From NCBI GenBank assembly GCA_015501075.1, contig JADNYJ010000022.1:186001-250000 (forward strand): a stretch of 64,000 nt of DNA. The letters run 5' to 3'. Origin of the DNA: Gymnopilus junonius. Taxonomy: Eukaryota > Basidiomycota > Agaricomycetes > Agaricales > Galerinaceae. Below, piece after piece: positions 12,137 through 23,559 of this stretch (positions are counted from its first letter, which is position 1; the number at the start of each line of letters is the position of its first letter). A program made the position numbers and the translations under genes. The notes below the pieces were generated by a model. The model searched no databases, was not told the origin of the DNA, and worked only from the letters and a program-made list of their open reading frames with translations.

Positions 12137-14003
12137 TTAATTTGCATCGGGCCAAATTTGCTTGGCCGTCTCTACTAGAAGCGATAGTTTCCTGATTTCT
12201 TCCTGGATGGAATGTGAACAAGTGAACTTTAGATCTTAAATAATTTGATTCACCTCTTCCGTAACTGGGTTCCCCTCCCACACAGAAGCAAAGCCGCATT
12301 GCGTGCTAATGCACAGCCTACCAGGGTCTTCATCAACCGATTTGAAGGCCGTGAAAAGGTTACTCACTGGTTCAGTGCGACTTCCATTGAACGACTGGGT
12401 TCTCCTTGACATAAAACCGTTGCTGCCTGAGAAACACGAGCCTTTAACTCTTCGACCGTCTCCAGCTGAAATCGTGTGGGTTTCCAGGAAGAAAAGAACA
12501 CCGTAGTCAAAAAACCTACCTTGGGGTTCTTCGTGGTTACAAGCCCCAGAACAGCAACCTTATCCAGGGGGAGATACTTCAATGGCGTGAAGTCCCCAGC
12601 ACGTTCCGTGTCATACTCGAGCTATCAGGTGCGGATGCAATGAAATCAAAGTATTGTCAGAGCCGAAGTAACAGTAACTTACGTAGAAAACATCGACGTC
12701 CAGGGTGTTGAAAAGTTTGATTGCTATCCTTCCGTATCCTCCTTCGGAAAAATGTACACCACCCTGGTACGCAGCAACGTTGAGAGAAAGTCAATAAAAA
12801 TTTAAACGATTGATTGACCTTGTAGTTACCGCGGCACATGTGGATACTTATGGTCAAATGACTGGGTCGTCCCTCTGTAATAACATTGATAGCACGAATA
12901 TACGTATCGAGGAGTTCTTCGTGGTCAACTGCAGCCCTCTCCATTCCTGAAACCATGAAATCACTGCAGAAATAACAAAAAGTAGGGTCGTCGATTTGTA
13001 TATGACCTATTGGGGAAGGGCAATTAGATTCCAACTCAAAACGAGGTATGTAAATTGACACTGACGACATCCTAAGTCGTATAAGTCCTTTATCTCCTCC
13101 CGATACGCTTTACCCAAGTCATCAAAATATTCATCTGTGCAATGCATTCAGGAGGTGTACATTCTCAGGTCCAGAGGTCGCACCGTCGCTATCATAAACA
13201 GATAAGTCGTATGTCTGGTCAGATCCATGACGTTGGTGAAACCACGAAGGAGCACACATGGTGACCTTGATGAATTTGACATCCTGGCATAGGTAACACG
13301 CAAAGATTTAGACATTGATCTATAGAAGGCAAGAGGAAAGGTACCTCCGGAGAGACGATCGACTTTAAATACTTGAAGTCGTCCACGTAGAAAGACCTGG
13401 TACGCTTGATTTTTCCCTGCAGGTTGGAACATCAGATTTGTCACTCCAAAAGGGACGGAGTTGGGTCTCACAGTACAATATATAGTTTCTGCTTCTTGTA
13501 CTCCTGTCGCGTACATGGAAGCGATATGGGGAATATACGGCTGTAAAAACACAAATTCAGCACAAGATTTTGAAATTCATTCGATTCGCAGGTTACTTTA
13601 AAGGTAGAAATAGGCCCTAATCAAAGATAAGCATGTTGGCCACACCGAGGAGGCGAAAAAGAGAGACAGAAAACCCACGATTGGGAATGCATGTCATGCC
13701 CTCTAATTTCTCAAAAACGCCCTCGAAAAAGTATTCCCTAAAACAAATCGTTAGTTGTGCAGTGCCCGAGAAGAATGGCAAAACAGACCTCCGCATTTCA
13801 CCGTCAGTGATGGTCTTGAGGCCCAGATCTTGCTGAAGTTTCACTACATGCTTTACGGCTTCGTCTTCGAATGGCTTTAAATCGTCCGCGGTGCACTTTC
13901 CAGCTTCGAGCTGCCGGCGTTTCTCATAAAGTGCCCTAGTTCGAATAAGCGAGCCTACATGTTCTGCACGGAAGGGAGGTTTCAAGTGAATAGAGGAAGT
14001 CAT
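12137..14003 (-). CDS. MetE C-terminal-domain-like methyltransferase (cobalamin-independent methionine synthase family)
   Basis: Single-domain relative of the catalytic half of cobalamin-independent methionine synthase; a zinc-dependent methyl transfer to a thiol is expected, but the substrate is unknown. Starts MTSSIHLKPPFRAEHVGSLI at 14003. Other exons give EYFFEGVFEKLEGM, PYIPHIASMYATGVQEAE, TRSFYVDDFKYLKSIVSPE, VKFIKVTMCAPSWFH, HIQIDDPTFCYF, HLTISIHMCRGNYK and DVDVFYLEYDTERAGDFTP. The end is CGFASVWEGNPVTEE and LLVETAKQIWPDAN, with stop TAA at 12137-12139. The zinc ligands His and Cys (HMC), Glu (LEYD) and Cys (QCGF) are all present, so it looks active. It lacks the N-terminal half of true MetE, as in the YxjG/YxjH-like group. 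About ten short introns. Confidence 0.87.
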
Positions 14004-14371
14004 CGGAGAGTTGAAAATGAAATGTGCAATAACTATGAGATAGGATGCAGCGGAATGTACGAATTATTATGAGCTTCTTATATTGCGAAAACAAGCAAAA
14101 ATTAAATATGGACGTAATGGAATACCGAGGAACCTGGTCGTAATTTTTTTAGTCGGACCCGCAAGGTTTATTGGAATGGACGATGCAATCGCGCGTTCCG
14201 AGTCTCGTCGTGGTCACAACCATAGGACCCTGACATAGTTTAATCATTTGGTACAATCAATAAGGAAGAGAAAATGGCGGAAAAAAACTCCGCCCTTGAT
14301 AAAGGTGTCAACATGTCAATGGTTGTAAAGGAAGTGGAAAAAAGTGCAATGAAAAATGGAACTCTGTGTGC

Positions 14372-14947
14372 TCAAGGAAGGAATTCAGCGGGAATGACAC
14401 TTACGCTGTGCAGGACGTGTGGCACGACTAGGAAGATAAAGGCCGAAGATTGCACTTGTTGGCTCGAGATTCGAAGCGGCATAAGAGAAGACGAGAAGGA
14501 GGTAAGATCCTTCCAAAAAGGGGCAGCAGCGCACGTCTGGAAAAATAGGGACCAAACGGGGTTTGAGGGAAGATGGCTAGATACACGGTTGAATCTCAGT
14601 CTGTGCCTTCGATGATGCAAGCAACGGGGACGTCCGTAGTGGGCTATGAAGGGTACTTTGCATGGACCTATGGGTATAGAGTCCAAGGCACCGTCACGGT
14701 GTTCTTTGTTGGCTGAAATTGACATTGCATCAGGAACAAGAAAGGAGATATTGCCACCAGGGTCGATATATTCCAAAGAGGAGATGGAGCCCATGAAGCA
14801 TAAAGTTTGAAGATCAAAACTGTCGGAAGGTAATCGAATTACGGGTGAAGAACATGTCGCATTTTCTAACCCACAAGTTTCTACAACACGCGTGGGAAAG
14901 GTCAAATAAGGAGCGCTTAATGAATATGGGTTAGGGTTACTCGGCAA
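14372..14947 (-). other. open frame of 191 codons, doubtful gene
   Basis: A minus-strand frame without a stop for 576 bases in the divergent gap between the methyltransferase and RPL13. It reads VVETCGLENATCSSPV, LPSDSFDLQTLCFMGSISSL and so on. The upstream end has no ATG; the first in-frame ATG gives MGSISSLEYIDPGGNISF. No family is recognised. An opposite frame of 113 codons overlaps it. It could be a small lineage gene or part of the RPL13 promoter region. Confidence 0.25.
14928..14940 (+). promoter_or_regulatory. TTAGGG telobox-like element upstream of RPL13
   Basis: The sequence GGGTTAGGGTTAC lies about 175 bases upstream of the RPL13 start. TTAGGG/AACCCTA boxes are known binding sites for Tbf1- or Rap1-type factors in ribosomal protein promoters of several fungi. 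Role here is inferred from sequence and position only. Confidence 0.45.
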
Positions 14948-15114
14948 TTACCGGTGGTGCTATGCAGTTGAAATCAAGCCACCCGTCTGAATTGGGTACT
15001 GCTTGGTGGACTATTGGCATCGGCCTCCTCGACGACTTCAAGACACAAGGTATGTCGGTCTACACAGCGTCCAGGCGTCTTAGCTCATTTTTGACTTCTT
15101 TGGTAGACTAAGAC

Positions 15115-15917
15115 ATGGGTTTCGCCCACAACAACGGTGAGCACCCTCTCTAAAAATCATGTTGGCGTGTTTTGTGTCTGATACCCATATCGTCAGTCCT
15201 CCATGCCAACCACTTCAGGAAGGACTGGCAGCGCCGCGTCCGCACCTGGTTCGACCAGCCCGGACGTAAACTCCGCAGACGCACTGCCCGCAAGACCAAG
15301 GCCGCCACCCTCGGTGTCCGCCCCCTCAACCTCCTCCGCCCAGCTGTCCGAGGCCAAACCGTCCGTTACAACCGCAAAGTTCGTGAGGGTCGCGGATTCA
15401 CTCTCCTTGAGCTCAAGGAGGCTGGTATTGGAAGGAAGGAGGCTCGGGGTGTTGGAATTGTTGTGGACCACAGGAGGAGGAATTTGAGCGTTGAGGGCAA
15501 GAACCTAAATGTCGAGCGGTTGCAGGCCTACAAGTCTCGTCTGATCGTCTTCCCCCGCAAGGCTGGCAAGGCCAAGAAGGGAGATTCATCTGTGCGTATT
15601 ATGTGACAGGACCTGATTTTTACCGTTACTAAAATTGTATATGTGGGATGTTAGGCCCAAGATCTCAAGGCTGCCACCACTCGCGTCGCCATTCCCCTTC
15701 CCGAAGGCATTGCGGCCGAAGCCCCCCGTAAAATCACCTCCGAGGAACGCGAGTTCCAAGCTTTCAGGACTCTCCGCACTGCCCGTGCCAACCAAAGACA
15801 CGAGGGTGCTCGCAAGGCCCGCGCCGCCAAGGCAAGTATCATTGTGACACCTTATTCTCCCGTTTCTCACTCCCTCTTTTACAGAAAGAGGAGGAGGAAG
15901 CCGCAAAGAAGAAGTAA
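15115..15917 (+). CDS. RPL13: 60S ribosomal protein L13 (eL13)
   Basis: Large-subunit ribosomal protein. Starts MGFAHNN at 15115; after intron 1 it continues [19 protein letters not shown], then [39 protein letters not shown] and [20 protein letters not shown]. Exon 3 gives [18 protein letters not shown] and [20 protein letters not shown]; the last exon is [10 protein letters not shown] with TAA at 15915-15917. Length about 210 residues, normal. The third intron (15832-15884) starts GCAAGT after AAG, a GC-AG intron; the splice is fixed by the conserved lysine-rich tail. G+C and C-ending codons are high, as expected for a strongly expressed gene. Confidence 0.97.
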
Positions 15918-16121
15918 ACTTGCTCTTGATCCTCCTACCTACTTGTTATTTCCTTACGTTCATATACGCCTACCTCCGAGGCCTCATAAAATCTTGGACG
16001 GGAACGCGCACCCCGTTTACTTGCTCTGTATGCCATATGCAGTCACGAATATGAACATGCTTGACTTCACCAGTATGCTGACTGATTGAATGTAATACGG
16101 CAATCATTGAGGATTCTTCAT

Positions 16122-16310
16122 TCAATCTGTTGTTCTCGAAGAGGCAGGCACGGAAGCTCGTCGTTGGATCTCGGCCTCATATTTTCGTACAAGCCTCGTA
16201 AACTGGTTCTTGCGCGTCATTAGTTGTCCTACGTTCATGATCCTCTCCAGCCATCGGTCCGGTGAGATGGGATATCTAAATTGTGTAATGTACTGGCCTA
16301 TAATAGGCAC
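16122..16310 (-). other. short open frame after the desaturase, doubtful
   Basis: A 62-codon minus-strand frame (MPIIGQYITQFRYPISPDRW and on, ending in TTD) lies just downstream of the desaturase stop at 16350. It looks mildly protein-like but has no recognised family and no own promoter that I can see. It may be 3' untranslated sequence, or a tail exon reached by alternative splicing. The rest of 15918-16349 shows nothing. Confidence 0.2.
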
Positions 16311-16349
16311 ATCTAATCCTCCAGGTATCTAGCCTTCAGGGAGTACGAA

Positions 16350-18193
16350 TTAGTGGGACGCGATCCCAAATCTCGAGTCGGAAGCCTTGATCCTCTTCTC
16401 TACCGCCTCTGACGCCTCCACCTTTGCCACCTTGCCCATAATTTTCACCTGCTCAGCGACATGCCTGAGCGTACCAAGAACCTTGTGGTTCCCGTCAATA
16501 AACCCGAATTCAGCATACGTCAGACCCTCCTCCTTGGCGAACTGCTTCACGAGTTCACTGGCACGGCGTAGATTGTGCCGGGGGAGACGCGGAAAGAGGT
16601 GATGAGTGACCTGGAGATGGAGGCCTCCGTGGATGAACTCGATGGAAGGATCACAGATGACGTCGGTCGTAGTGCGCATTTGCCGATGAGGAAAAGACTC
16701 GATTGGACCCAAGTCACCTGTCGGCATGCTGAAGTGGGACAAGACAATCTAAATACATTGGATGATTTAGCTTAAATACATTCCTAAAGCGAAATTAGGA
16801 GGTCGAGTAATCACCTGGACGTGCAGTGGACTGGTCACCGCATGACTGACGAGCAGATACGCCAGCGCCATCTGCCAGGAGCCGCATCCATACAAAACTC
16901 TACCGAACCAGCACCAGAAAAAGATGATGCCGGTTATCTCCAGGCGCCAGGCCCAGTTACCGCCCCGAGCGCGTTTGGTATCAAAGGCCTTTTGGTATAA
17001 GAAGACGTAAGAGTTAACGTAGAGATTGAAACGCGCGAAAGCCATGATGACATAGAAAAGTTTGTGTTGAATGGAAAGGAAGACCTTGGCGAAGACGTCG
17101 ACTTTCATAGTCCGTTTATAGTATGAGGACCACAGGGAATCGAGAAACGCGGGAGAAATAGCAAGGAAGGGTAGATGTTCAATGTCGGGGTCACTGTTAG
17201 GGTGTCAGCAGATGCATGGTATTGTGAATGAGCACGACGCACTGAGATGGATGATTGGTGACGACTAATGGGCTTTGAGTGAGCTGAAAAGAGGATCATA
17301 GTACAACGACTTACGATGATGGACATTATGATTCTGCAGGCGACGAATGAATAGAAGCAAAAAGAAGTGTTGTGCAAATGACCTACTTGGACCCACCAGC
17401 CTATGCTCAGGCCGCCAATGAAATCAGCGATGATGGTTGCAATAGTGCGGTCTATCGCCCACGCGTGGGTGACGCCCATGTGGCCTAGATCATGGGCGGT
17501 GAACACGAGCTGATGCCAAAATAGGCCGAGGAAAACTGCGCTGGTTATGAACCAACTATGGGCATAGGCATATGCAGAAAGAGAAGCCAGGAGGGTATAG
17601 CGGACAATCTCCGGACCATAGCCAGTGATGTAGCGCGTCTTGTAGAGGCCTGCGTCAATGACACGCTTGTGCAGTTCACGGTATGCGTTGGACTGCCTGG
17701 CCTGCTGTTTAAGAGAGAGAGGAGAGGGAGGCAATTGGAGGTTAGCAAGGGTAGGCCCTGAGGCTGTTGTTGAAGCCCTGTCGTTGGAGACAAGCAGCAC
17801 GGACGAGGACGGAAAGACGGTCGGGTCTTGCTTGGGCTTGGAATATACCTCTGCGGCCTCCTTGTACCACTCGAGCTTGCCGTCGGGGCCTGGCCTGCGG
17901 ACCCAGCCGGTTGAAATGGGGGGGAGGAATGGTTCCCAGAGACCATCCTTGAGTTCGACGAGCCCTATTGAATACCTCGGTATAAGGTTGAGGGTATCTG
18001 GCTGGTGATTAGCCTCTATTTCGTCAGTGGCGTCGCGACCGATGAAGTGGAGGAGTGCGAGATCGCCGCCGGGATGGGCATGAAGCCAGTTTTGGGGTAT
18101 GCTGAGGAGATGGCCCCGGTAGACGAGGAGAGAGTGGCCGGCGAGGATGCGGGCGGCAACGTGCTCCCTGGCCCAGAGGGTGGTGGGAGCCAT
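16350..18193 (-). CDS. Delta-8 sphingolipid desaturase with N-terminal cytochrome b5
   Basis: ER membrane desaturase that introduces the Delta-8 double bond in long-chain bases of fungal glucosylceramides. Starts MAPTTLWAREHVAARILAGH at 18193. The b5 domain has HAHPGG as its haem site. The desaturase domain holds three histidine boxes: HDLGHMGVTH, then NHNVHH in a short exon near 17312-17330, and QVTHHLFPRLPRHN. The last box begins with Gln, as usual for b5-fusion (front-end) desaturases. Membrane segments include EIVRYTLLASLSAYAYAHSW and WFITSAVFLGLFWHQLVF. Product about 530 residues; the stop is at 16350 after RFGIASH. At least four introns. The start codon is only 26 bases from the divergent PAL1 start. 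A Delta-6 fatty-acyl specificity cannot be excluded from sequence. Confidence 0.88.
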
Positions 18194-18219
18194 TAGAGGA
18201 AGGACAAACAGAGGACAAC

Positions 18220-19689
18220 ATGAGTAAGCAGGACTCTCCGTCTGCTACACCCATGGCGGCTACTCAGACCGTGAATCTTGTGTCCCATTCGCGCATCCGC
18301 TCCTCCTCGGATCCCTTTGTCGATCCCACTCCCCGTTCCACCCACCACCGCCCCGCACCTCCTCCCCCTCCCAAGCCCCCAAAAATGCCCCCTGCCGTCC
18401 CCCCTTCCAGAGACGACATCACCCAGGCCGTCCGCGACACAGTCACTCTCAGAAACGACTCCCGCGCCAAGATCTCTCGCACCCAAACCCCCCTGTATGT
18501 CTCTCCATCTCTCTCTCTCTTGCCTGTCCCTTATGTTTTCCAGTTCGCCCACCGCTGCTCCACCCTCGCGCCCACCAGGCAAGAGATCACAATCAGACGA
18601 TTCAAACATCGTCGAAAAACCACGGTCTGGAGCAAACAAGCCTCGCGGCAAGAAAGGATCCCAGCATGCCGATGTCATCGACAGACTCGACTACACCAGC
18701 GTTGGTCCCAGTATGCACCCCATTTTTCTTCTCGATAACACATTCATCATCTGACTAAATTCAAAGTGTTTCATCACGATGGTCCGTTTGATGCCTGTGC
18801 CCCTTCCCGGAACAAGCACCGCAGCAAAGCTCCTATGTATGCCTGGGGCGCAGACGAACTCTCTTCCCCTTCCTACGGTGACAGTGCCTATCCCGCCCCA
18901 AGTGCCTACAAGGCTTTCACCAACGATTATCCTGAACCACCGAAAAAGAAAGTCGACGCCATTGCAGAGGCATGGGGTATACACGAGCCAGAACCCTTTG
19001 AGGAATTTTTCGCAGGTGGTGGTTCCGGCAGACCCGACGGCGACACTCCTGCCAGCTCAATCTACAACGGCAGAGATTCCCATCAGTCCTCGCGCAGTGC
19101 GCCTGCTAATCAACAATCCAGACGCGCCAAGGATTCCCGTGATGCGCGGGAAGGTGATCGGCCCCGTATCGCCGCCCGCCGATCTCTCGTTCCGCCACCC
19201 CAGCCAATTTTTGTAGGTGAACCTGCAGAAATCGAGCCTCCACCCGGCTCGCCTCCCGCTTCCGCCCCAGGCTTCCCGAAACGCTCCAAATCTCTCATGC
19301 AGCGCATTCGGAAGATGCGGGATGCTCCTAATGTCCCCGTCACTGCTGACTATGAACAAAACCCTCCTGTCTCTCCTTCCTCTCCTACAGAACCCATGAA
19401 CGCCTCTCGTCCAACACATCGACCTCAAAACTCATTCTTGGGTCGCTTTGGGGGCAATGCGAACCGCAATCCACCTCTAGCAGAGAAACCCGAACCTTTT
19501 GTATTCATTGAAGCAAACAACAACAAGGAGTTGCCAGCCCCTCCTCCTGTCGCGGAGGCTCAATACGATGAAGGACAAGGCTACTTTGATGCTCCCGTCA
19601 GCGCTGGACCCACATCTCCAGGTGGCGGACTGGGTCGAAAGACCAGTCTCATGAAGAAGGTAGGCCGGGTGGTACGCGGCACTAAATAA
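18220..19689 (+). CDS. PAL1: Pal1 family cell-morphology/endocytosis protein
   Basis: Cortical protein family needed for cylindrical growth in fission yeast and linked to endocytic sites in budding yeast. The Pal1 core is clear: QHADVIDRLDYTSVGP, then after an intron MFHHDGPFDACAPSRNKHRS and KAPMYAWGADELSS. The N-terminal third is Pro/Ser-rich (RPAPPPPPKPPKMPP), and the C-terminal half is disordered with a basic end (RKTSLMKKVGRVVRGTK) and stop at 19687-19689. Introns follow TQTPL (near 18494) and YTSVGP (near 18711). Starts at 18220; a second in-frame ATG at 18253 would leave more promoter room next to the desaturase. About 430 residues. Confidence 0.88.
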
Positions 19690-20247
19690 ATCCTTTTCCC
19701 CAACGCCGTAGAGTTCGGCGACTCCGCGTCTTTGTTCCTGATCATGTCAATCCTTCTAGCCCTTTGTTAGTCTATATTCGCTCATTCTCTTTTCTCACCC
19801 GAACCCATGATGTTTCTCTCTCTGTATCTCTTCTTGTATTTAAACCGGAATTGTCACCCTTCTCCACGTTTATAGTTACTTGGACTTTTAACTTTCCCTT
19901 ATGACTTGACTCAACTGACCCATCCACCGCTTTGTATCTCTTTTTTCGACGTTCCATCAATCAACTCATCTATCTCTTTACGCCGTGTTTTAACTACTAT
20001 AGTCTTTGACAGGTATTGGAGGATAGAATGTGTAAACAAATGGTTCCATTATACCTTTTTGTACAAGATCGCCTTTACTGTACTTGTTTTTATTACTCCA
20101 TAGTACTTTTCCTCCTCTTTACTTCACTCTTTTCTTTGGTTTGTATCGTTCTCCGTGTAATTACTTATGAATCTCAATCCTGCCCTGTCTACTTTGTTAA
20201 ATGAAATAAATACCGAAAAAAGAAAATCTATCCAAAGTATAATTCCA
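19690..20247. other. convergent 3' region
   Basis: About 560 T- and C-rich bases between the convergent ends of PAL1 and HIS7. No frame, RNA or repeat is evident. Probably 3' untranslated sequence of both. Confidence 0.45.
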
Positions 20248-21967
20248 TTAGTTGTTTCTTACATTAATTTGAGCGGCCCTCAACAGCCCCTTGACTTCTG
20301 CTATTCCAACTTCCTCGCGGTGGAAAATACCAGCTGCTAACGCGGCCTCGACATCTGTCCCTTGGAATACATCCATAAAGTGCGGTGCGGTGCCAGCGCC
20401 ACTGCTGGCAACGACAGGGATCCTGACGCTCTTCTTGATGAGATTCACTAGGTCGATGTCAAAACCTAGGCCTGTCCCATCCCGGTCAATGCTGTTGACG
20501 AGAATCTCACCCGCTCCGAGCGTCTCCACGCCCTGGGCGAGCTGGACCACTGAGAGCGGACGTGCTTCTCGCCCACCCGACACGGTACATTGGTACCACC
20601 ACGCCTTGCCCCTCTCGTTCTCCGGTCCGTCTGGTTTACCGTACACAAGCTCAGACTTGTAAGGCCCATCGTAAGTCTCTGGGTCGACGTACGCCCTCCG
20701 TGGGTCGATGGAGACCACCACAGCTTGATTGCCGTACACGTGCGCAATTGACTCGATGGCGCCTGTTCCATCCGAGGTGGGCTTACCCGAGGCGCGTAGG
20801 CGCTCGACGGCGTACACGGCCTCGGAGCCGATGCTCACCTTGTCAGCGCCTGCGCGGAAATAAGCGCCGGCAACTTCAAGCGCGCTGCGTTTCGTGCCAT
20901 CTGGGTCGACAGTGTCCTTGATGCCACCGCCAATGGTCAAAGGTACGAAAACGCATTCGGCGGCAGCACGCACGACCGCGAGCATAGGCTGGTCTTGTAA
21001 GGGAGAGTGACGGAAGGAAGTGATGTTGAGCAGACATAATTCGTCTGCGCCGGCGTTGTAGTACTTGGCAGCGAGAGCGACAGGTTTACCGAGATTACGT
21101 ACGGCGCCTGCGGAATTTGCTGTCGCCGTTGGTTTTTCACGAACATCGTATTGGTCGCCTTTTGTCACAACGAGATCGCCGTGGTCGTTTGCGCGTACGT
21201 CCATGCAAGCAACAATACGCTTGGTGAGCCTGTGCTTCGGTGCTGGCTGCCGCGAGACGATGGGTGCAGAAGGAGCATGGGTATGTGCTGACTCGGGCTT
21301 GCGCAGCCATTCGTCAATGAGCGCTAGACCGGCTTTTCCGGATTTCTCTGGATGGAATTGCGTGGCAAATACATTGCCTCTGCGAACGGATGACACGAAT
21401 ATCTCTTGGCCGTACTGTGTTGTGCTGTGCACCCACCGCATGGCCTCTGGGTATTTTTCAGGGTTATACATGGCGCAATACGAGTGGACAAAATAGTAGT
21501 ACGATGAGGTATTGATGCCCTCTGTATCTTGTTGGGTAGTGACGAGATCGGCGACATTCCAGCCCATGTGGGGGACAGTCTTGTCTTGATCACTGAAACG
21601 GTCGATGGGACAAGGAATTACGGCCAGGCCTTTGGAGGAGGCTTCGGCCGATGACTCGAAGAGGACCTGCATACCAATGCAGATACCAAAATAGGGCCGA
21701 CCGGAGAGAATGTACTCTCGCAGCGGCTGCAAGAGGCCACGGGATGCAAGGTGCCCAATGGCTGTCTCAAAAGCGCCGACGCCAGGGAAAATGAGGCTCT
21801 GTGAGGAAGGTCAAGAAGGGGAGGGGACTGGGAGAGGGAGGACTGACGGTAGCCTTTGCAAAATCGGCGGGGGTCTGGATCCACTGGAAGGAGTGGCCGA
21901 GCGCTGTGAGTGAGTTTGCAAGGCTCTGGACATTTCCAGCGCCATAGTCGAGCAGATAGAGGCCCAT
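20248..21967 (-). CDS. HIS7: Imidazole glycerol phosphate synthase, bifunctional glutaminase-cyclase
   Basis: Makes imidazole glycerol phosphate and AICAR from PRFAR and glutamine in histidine synthesis, with the glutaminase (HisH) and cyclase (HisF) fused as in all fungi. Exon 1 starts MGLYLLDYGAGNVQSL at 21967; one short intron precedes the exon that runs into the long frame ending at 20248. The glutaminase has the nucleophile motif YFGICIGMQ and the dyad FATQFHPEKSG. The cyclase has VACMDVRANDHG, PLTIGGGIKD, SIDPRRAYVD and VNSIDRDGTGLGFD, with both catalytic Asp. About 560 residues, full length, no broken residue seen. Shares a 150-base promoter with the divergent serine-pathway gene. Confidence 0.97.
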
Positions 21968-22117
21968 CGTTGTGGTTCAGTCCAAAGAGCACGAAACAGT
22001 GATCGAGTCACCGGATTACCGGCCCGGTCTAAAATTTGCTGCTTACTCCTACTCTGCATAATCCTATAAATCCGACCCATATTCACCTCTTAATTTTTCC
22101 TTGTCTTTCTTCTCAAC
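21968..22117. promoter_or_regulatory. shared divergent promoter of HIS7 and phosphoglycerate dehydrogenase, with Gcn4-type half-site
   Basis: Only 150 bases separate the two start codons. GAGTCA at 22005-22010 reads TGACTC on the minus strand, the core of the site bound by Gcn4/CPC1 in general amino-acid control. A TATAAAT lies near 22070, facing the plus-strand gene. Co-control of histidine and serine synthesis is inferred. Confidence 0.5.
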
Positions 22118-23559
22118 ATGTCCATGTCCATACCATCCAACCCTCAGGCGGTCGCTGCCTCCGTCTCCCCCCAGTCCGCCTCTATTCACGACCGCCTCCG
22201 TACTGCTCGCCGTCGCGAGTCCATCTCCGACATCCGCCAGCCCAAGATCCTTCATCCTCTTGAAAACGAGGGCCTCCGTCTTTTGCTCCTCGAGAACATC
22301 AGTCTCGATGCCGTCGCCGCCTTCAGGGCACAGGGGTTCTATGTCGATCATCTCACCAAAGCCCTGTCTGAGGATGAGCTTGTAGAAAGGATCAGCCAAT
22401 ACCATGCTATTGGTATCCGCAGCAAGACAAAGATCACCGAGCGAGTGCTCAAGGCTGCTTCCAAGGTATTTCGCACAGGCTGCTATGGATTTATCTGCCT
22501 GACTTTCCTTCTCTGTAGCTCTTGGTCATTGGCTGCTTCTGCATTGGTACCAACCAGGTAGATCTGCCAGTAGCTGCACGGGCCGGCATCCCTGTCTTCA
22601 ACTCTCCCTTCTCCAACTCGCGTTCTGTCGCGGAGCTCGTCATCTCGGAGCTCGTTGCGCTGTCTCGCCAACTCTTTGAGCGTGCCTACGAACTCCGCAC
22701 CGGCATCTGGAACAAGCAGTCCAAAGGCTGCTGGGAGGTCCGCGGTAAGACACTCGGTATCGTCGGTTATGGCCACATTGGTGCCCAGCTCTCCGTTCTC
22801 GCAGAGGCATTTGGCATGCGCGTCCTCTTCCACGATGTCGTCAACATCATGCCCCTCGGTTCGGCTCGTCAAGTGGACAGTCTCGACACCCTTCTCTCTG
22901 AATCGGACTTTGTCACGCTCCATGTCCCTGAACTTCCAGAAACAATCAACATGATCTCCAAGCAGCAGTTGGCACTGATGAAGAAAGGTTCTTACCTTAT
23001 CAACAACGCGCGTGGCAAGGTTGTGGACATCCCCGCCCTCATAGAGGCTCTTCAATCAAAGCAATTGGCAGGGGCTGCCATCGACGTCTTCCCATCCGAA
23101 CCCGGTTCCAACGGTGCCCCTTTCGACGATCAAGTAAACTCATGGGCCAGCGTTCTGCGAACCCTGCCTAATGTTATTCTCACACCCCACATCGGAGGCT
23201 CTACCGAAGAGGCTCAGAAAATGATCGGAGAAGAAGTTTCTCAAGCGCTTTCGCGTTATTTAGGTTATGGTTCGACGATCGGTGCTGTCAACTTCCCAGA
23301 AGTTGACCTACGTGCGATCTCTGCCGAGCAAGGTGGAATCATTCGTGTCTGCCACGTACACAAAAATCAACCTGGTGTCCTCAAGCAGGTCAACGAAGCT
23401 TTGTCGCCTTACAACGTCGAAAAGCAATATTCCGACTCCAAGGGCGAAATCGCGTACCTCATGGCCGACATCGCGGACGTTAGCTTCAAGGAGCTGCCTC
23501 AATTGAAGGGACGCATCAGCTCAACTGACGCCAACATCCTTACCAGGTTCTTGTCATAG
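22118..23559 (+). CDS. SER3: D-3-phosphoglycerate dehydrogenase
   Basis: First step of serine synthesis: NAD-dependent oxidation of 3-phosphoglycerate. Two exons, 22118-22465 and 22519-23559, give 462 residues. The N-terminal part has the substrate domain (KILHPLENEGLRLLLLENIS, IGIRSKTKITERVLKAASK). The second exon has TNQVDLPVAARAGIPVFNSP, the NAD site GKTLGIVGYGHIGAQLSVLA, the catalytic region INNARGKVVD, and LTPHIGGSTEEAQ with the catalytic His. A C-terminal ACT-type regulatory domain follows (GGIIRVCHVHKNQPGVLKQV), suggesting serine feedback. Length fits yeast Ser3/Ser33; which name is meaningless with a single copy visible. Confidence 0.95.

Noticed and set aside
18193..18678. Minus-strand Gly/Arg-rich frame of 161 codons
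   Set aside because: Antisense to the Pro-rich start of PAL1.
22483..23055. Minus-strand frame of 190 codons
   Set aside because: Antisense to phosphoglycerate dehydrogenase; arises from codon bias in the real gene.
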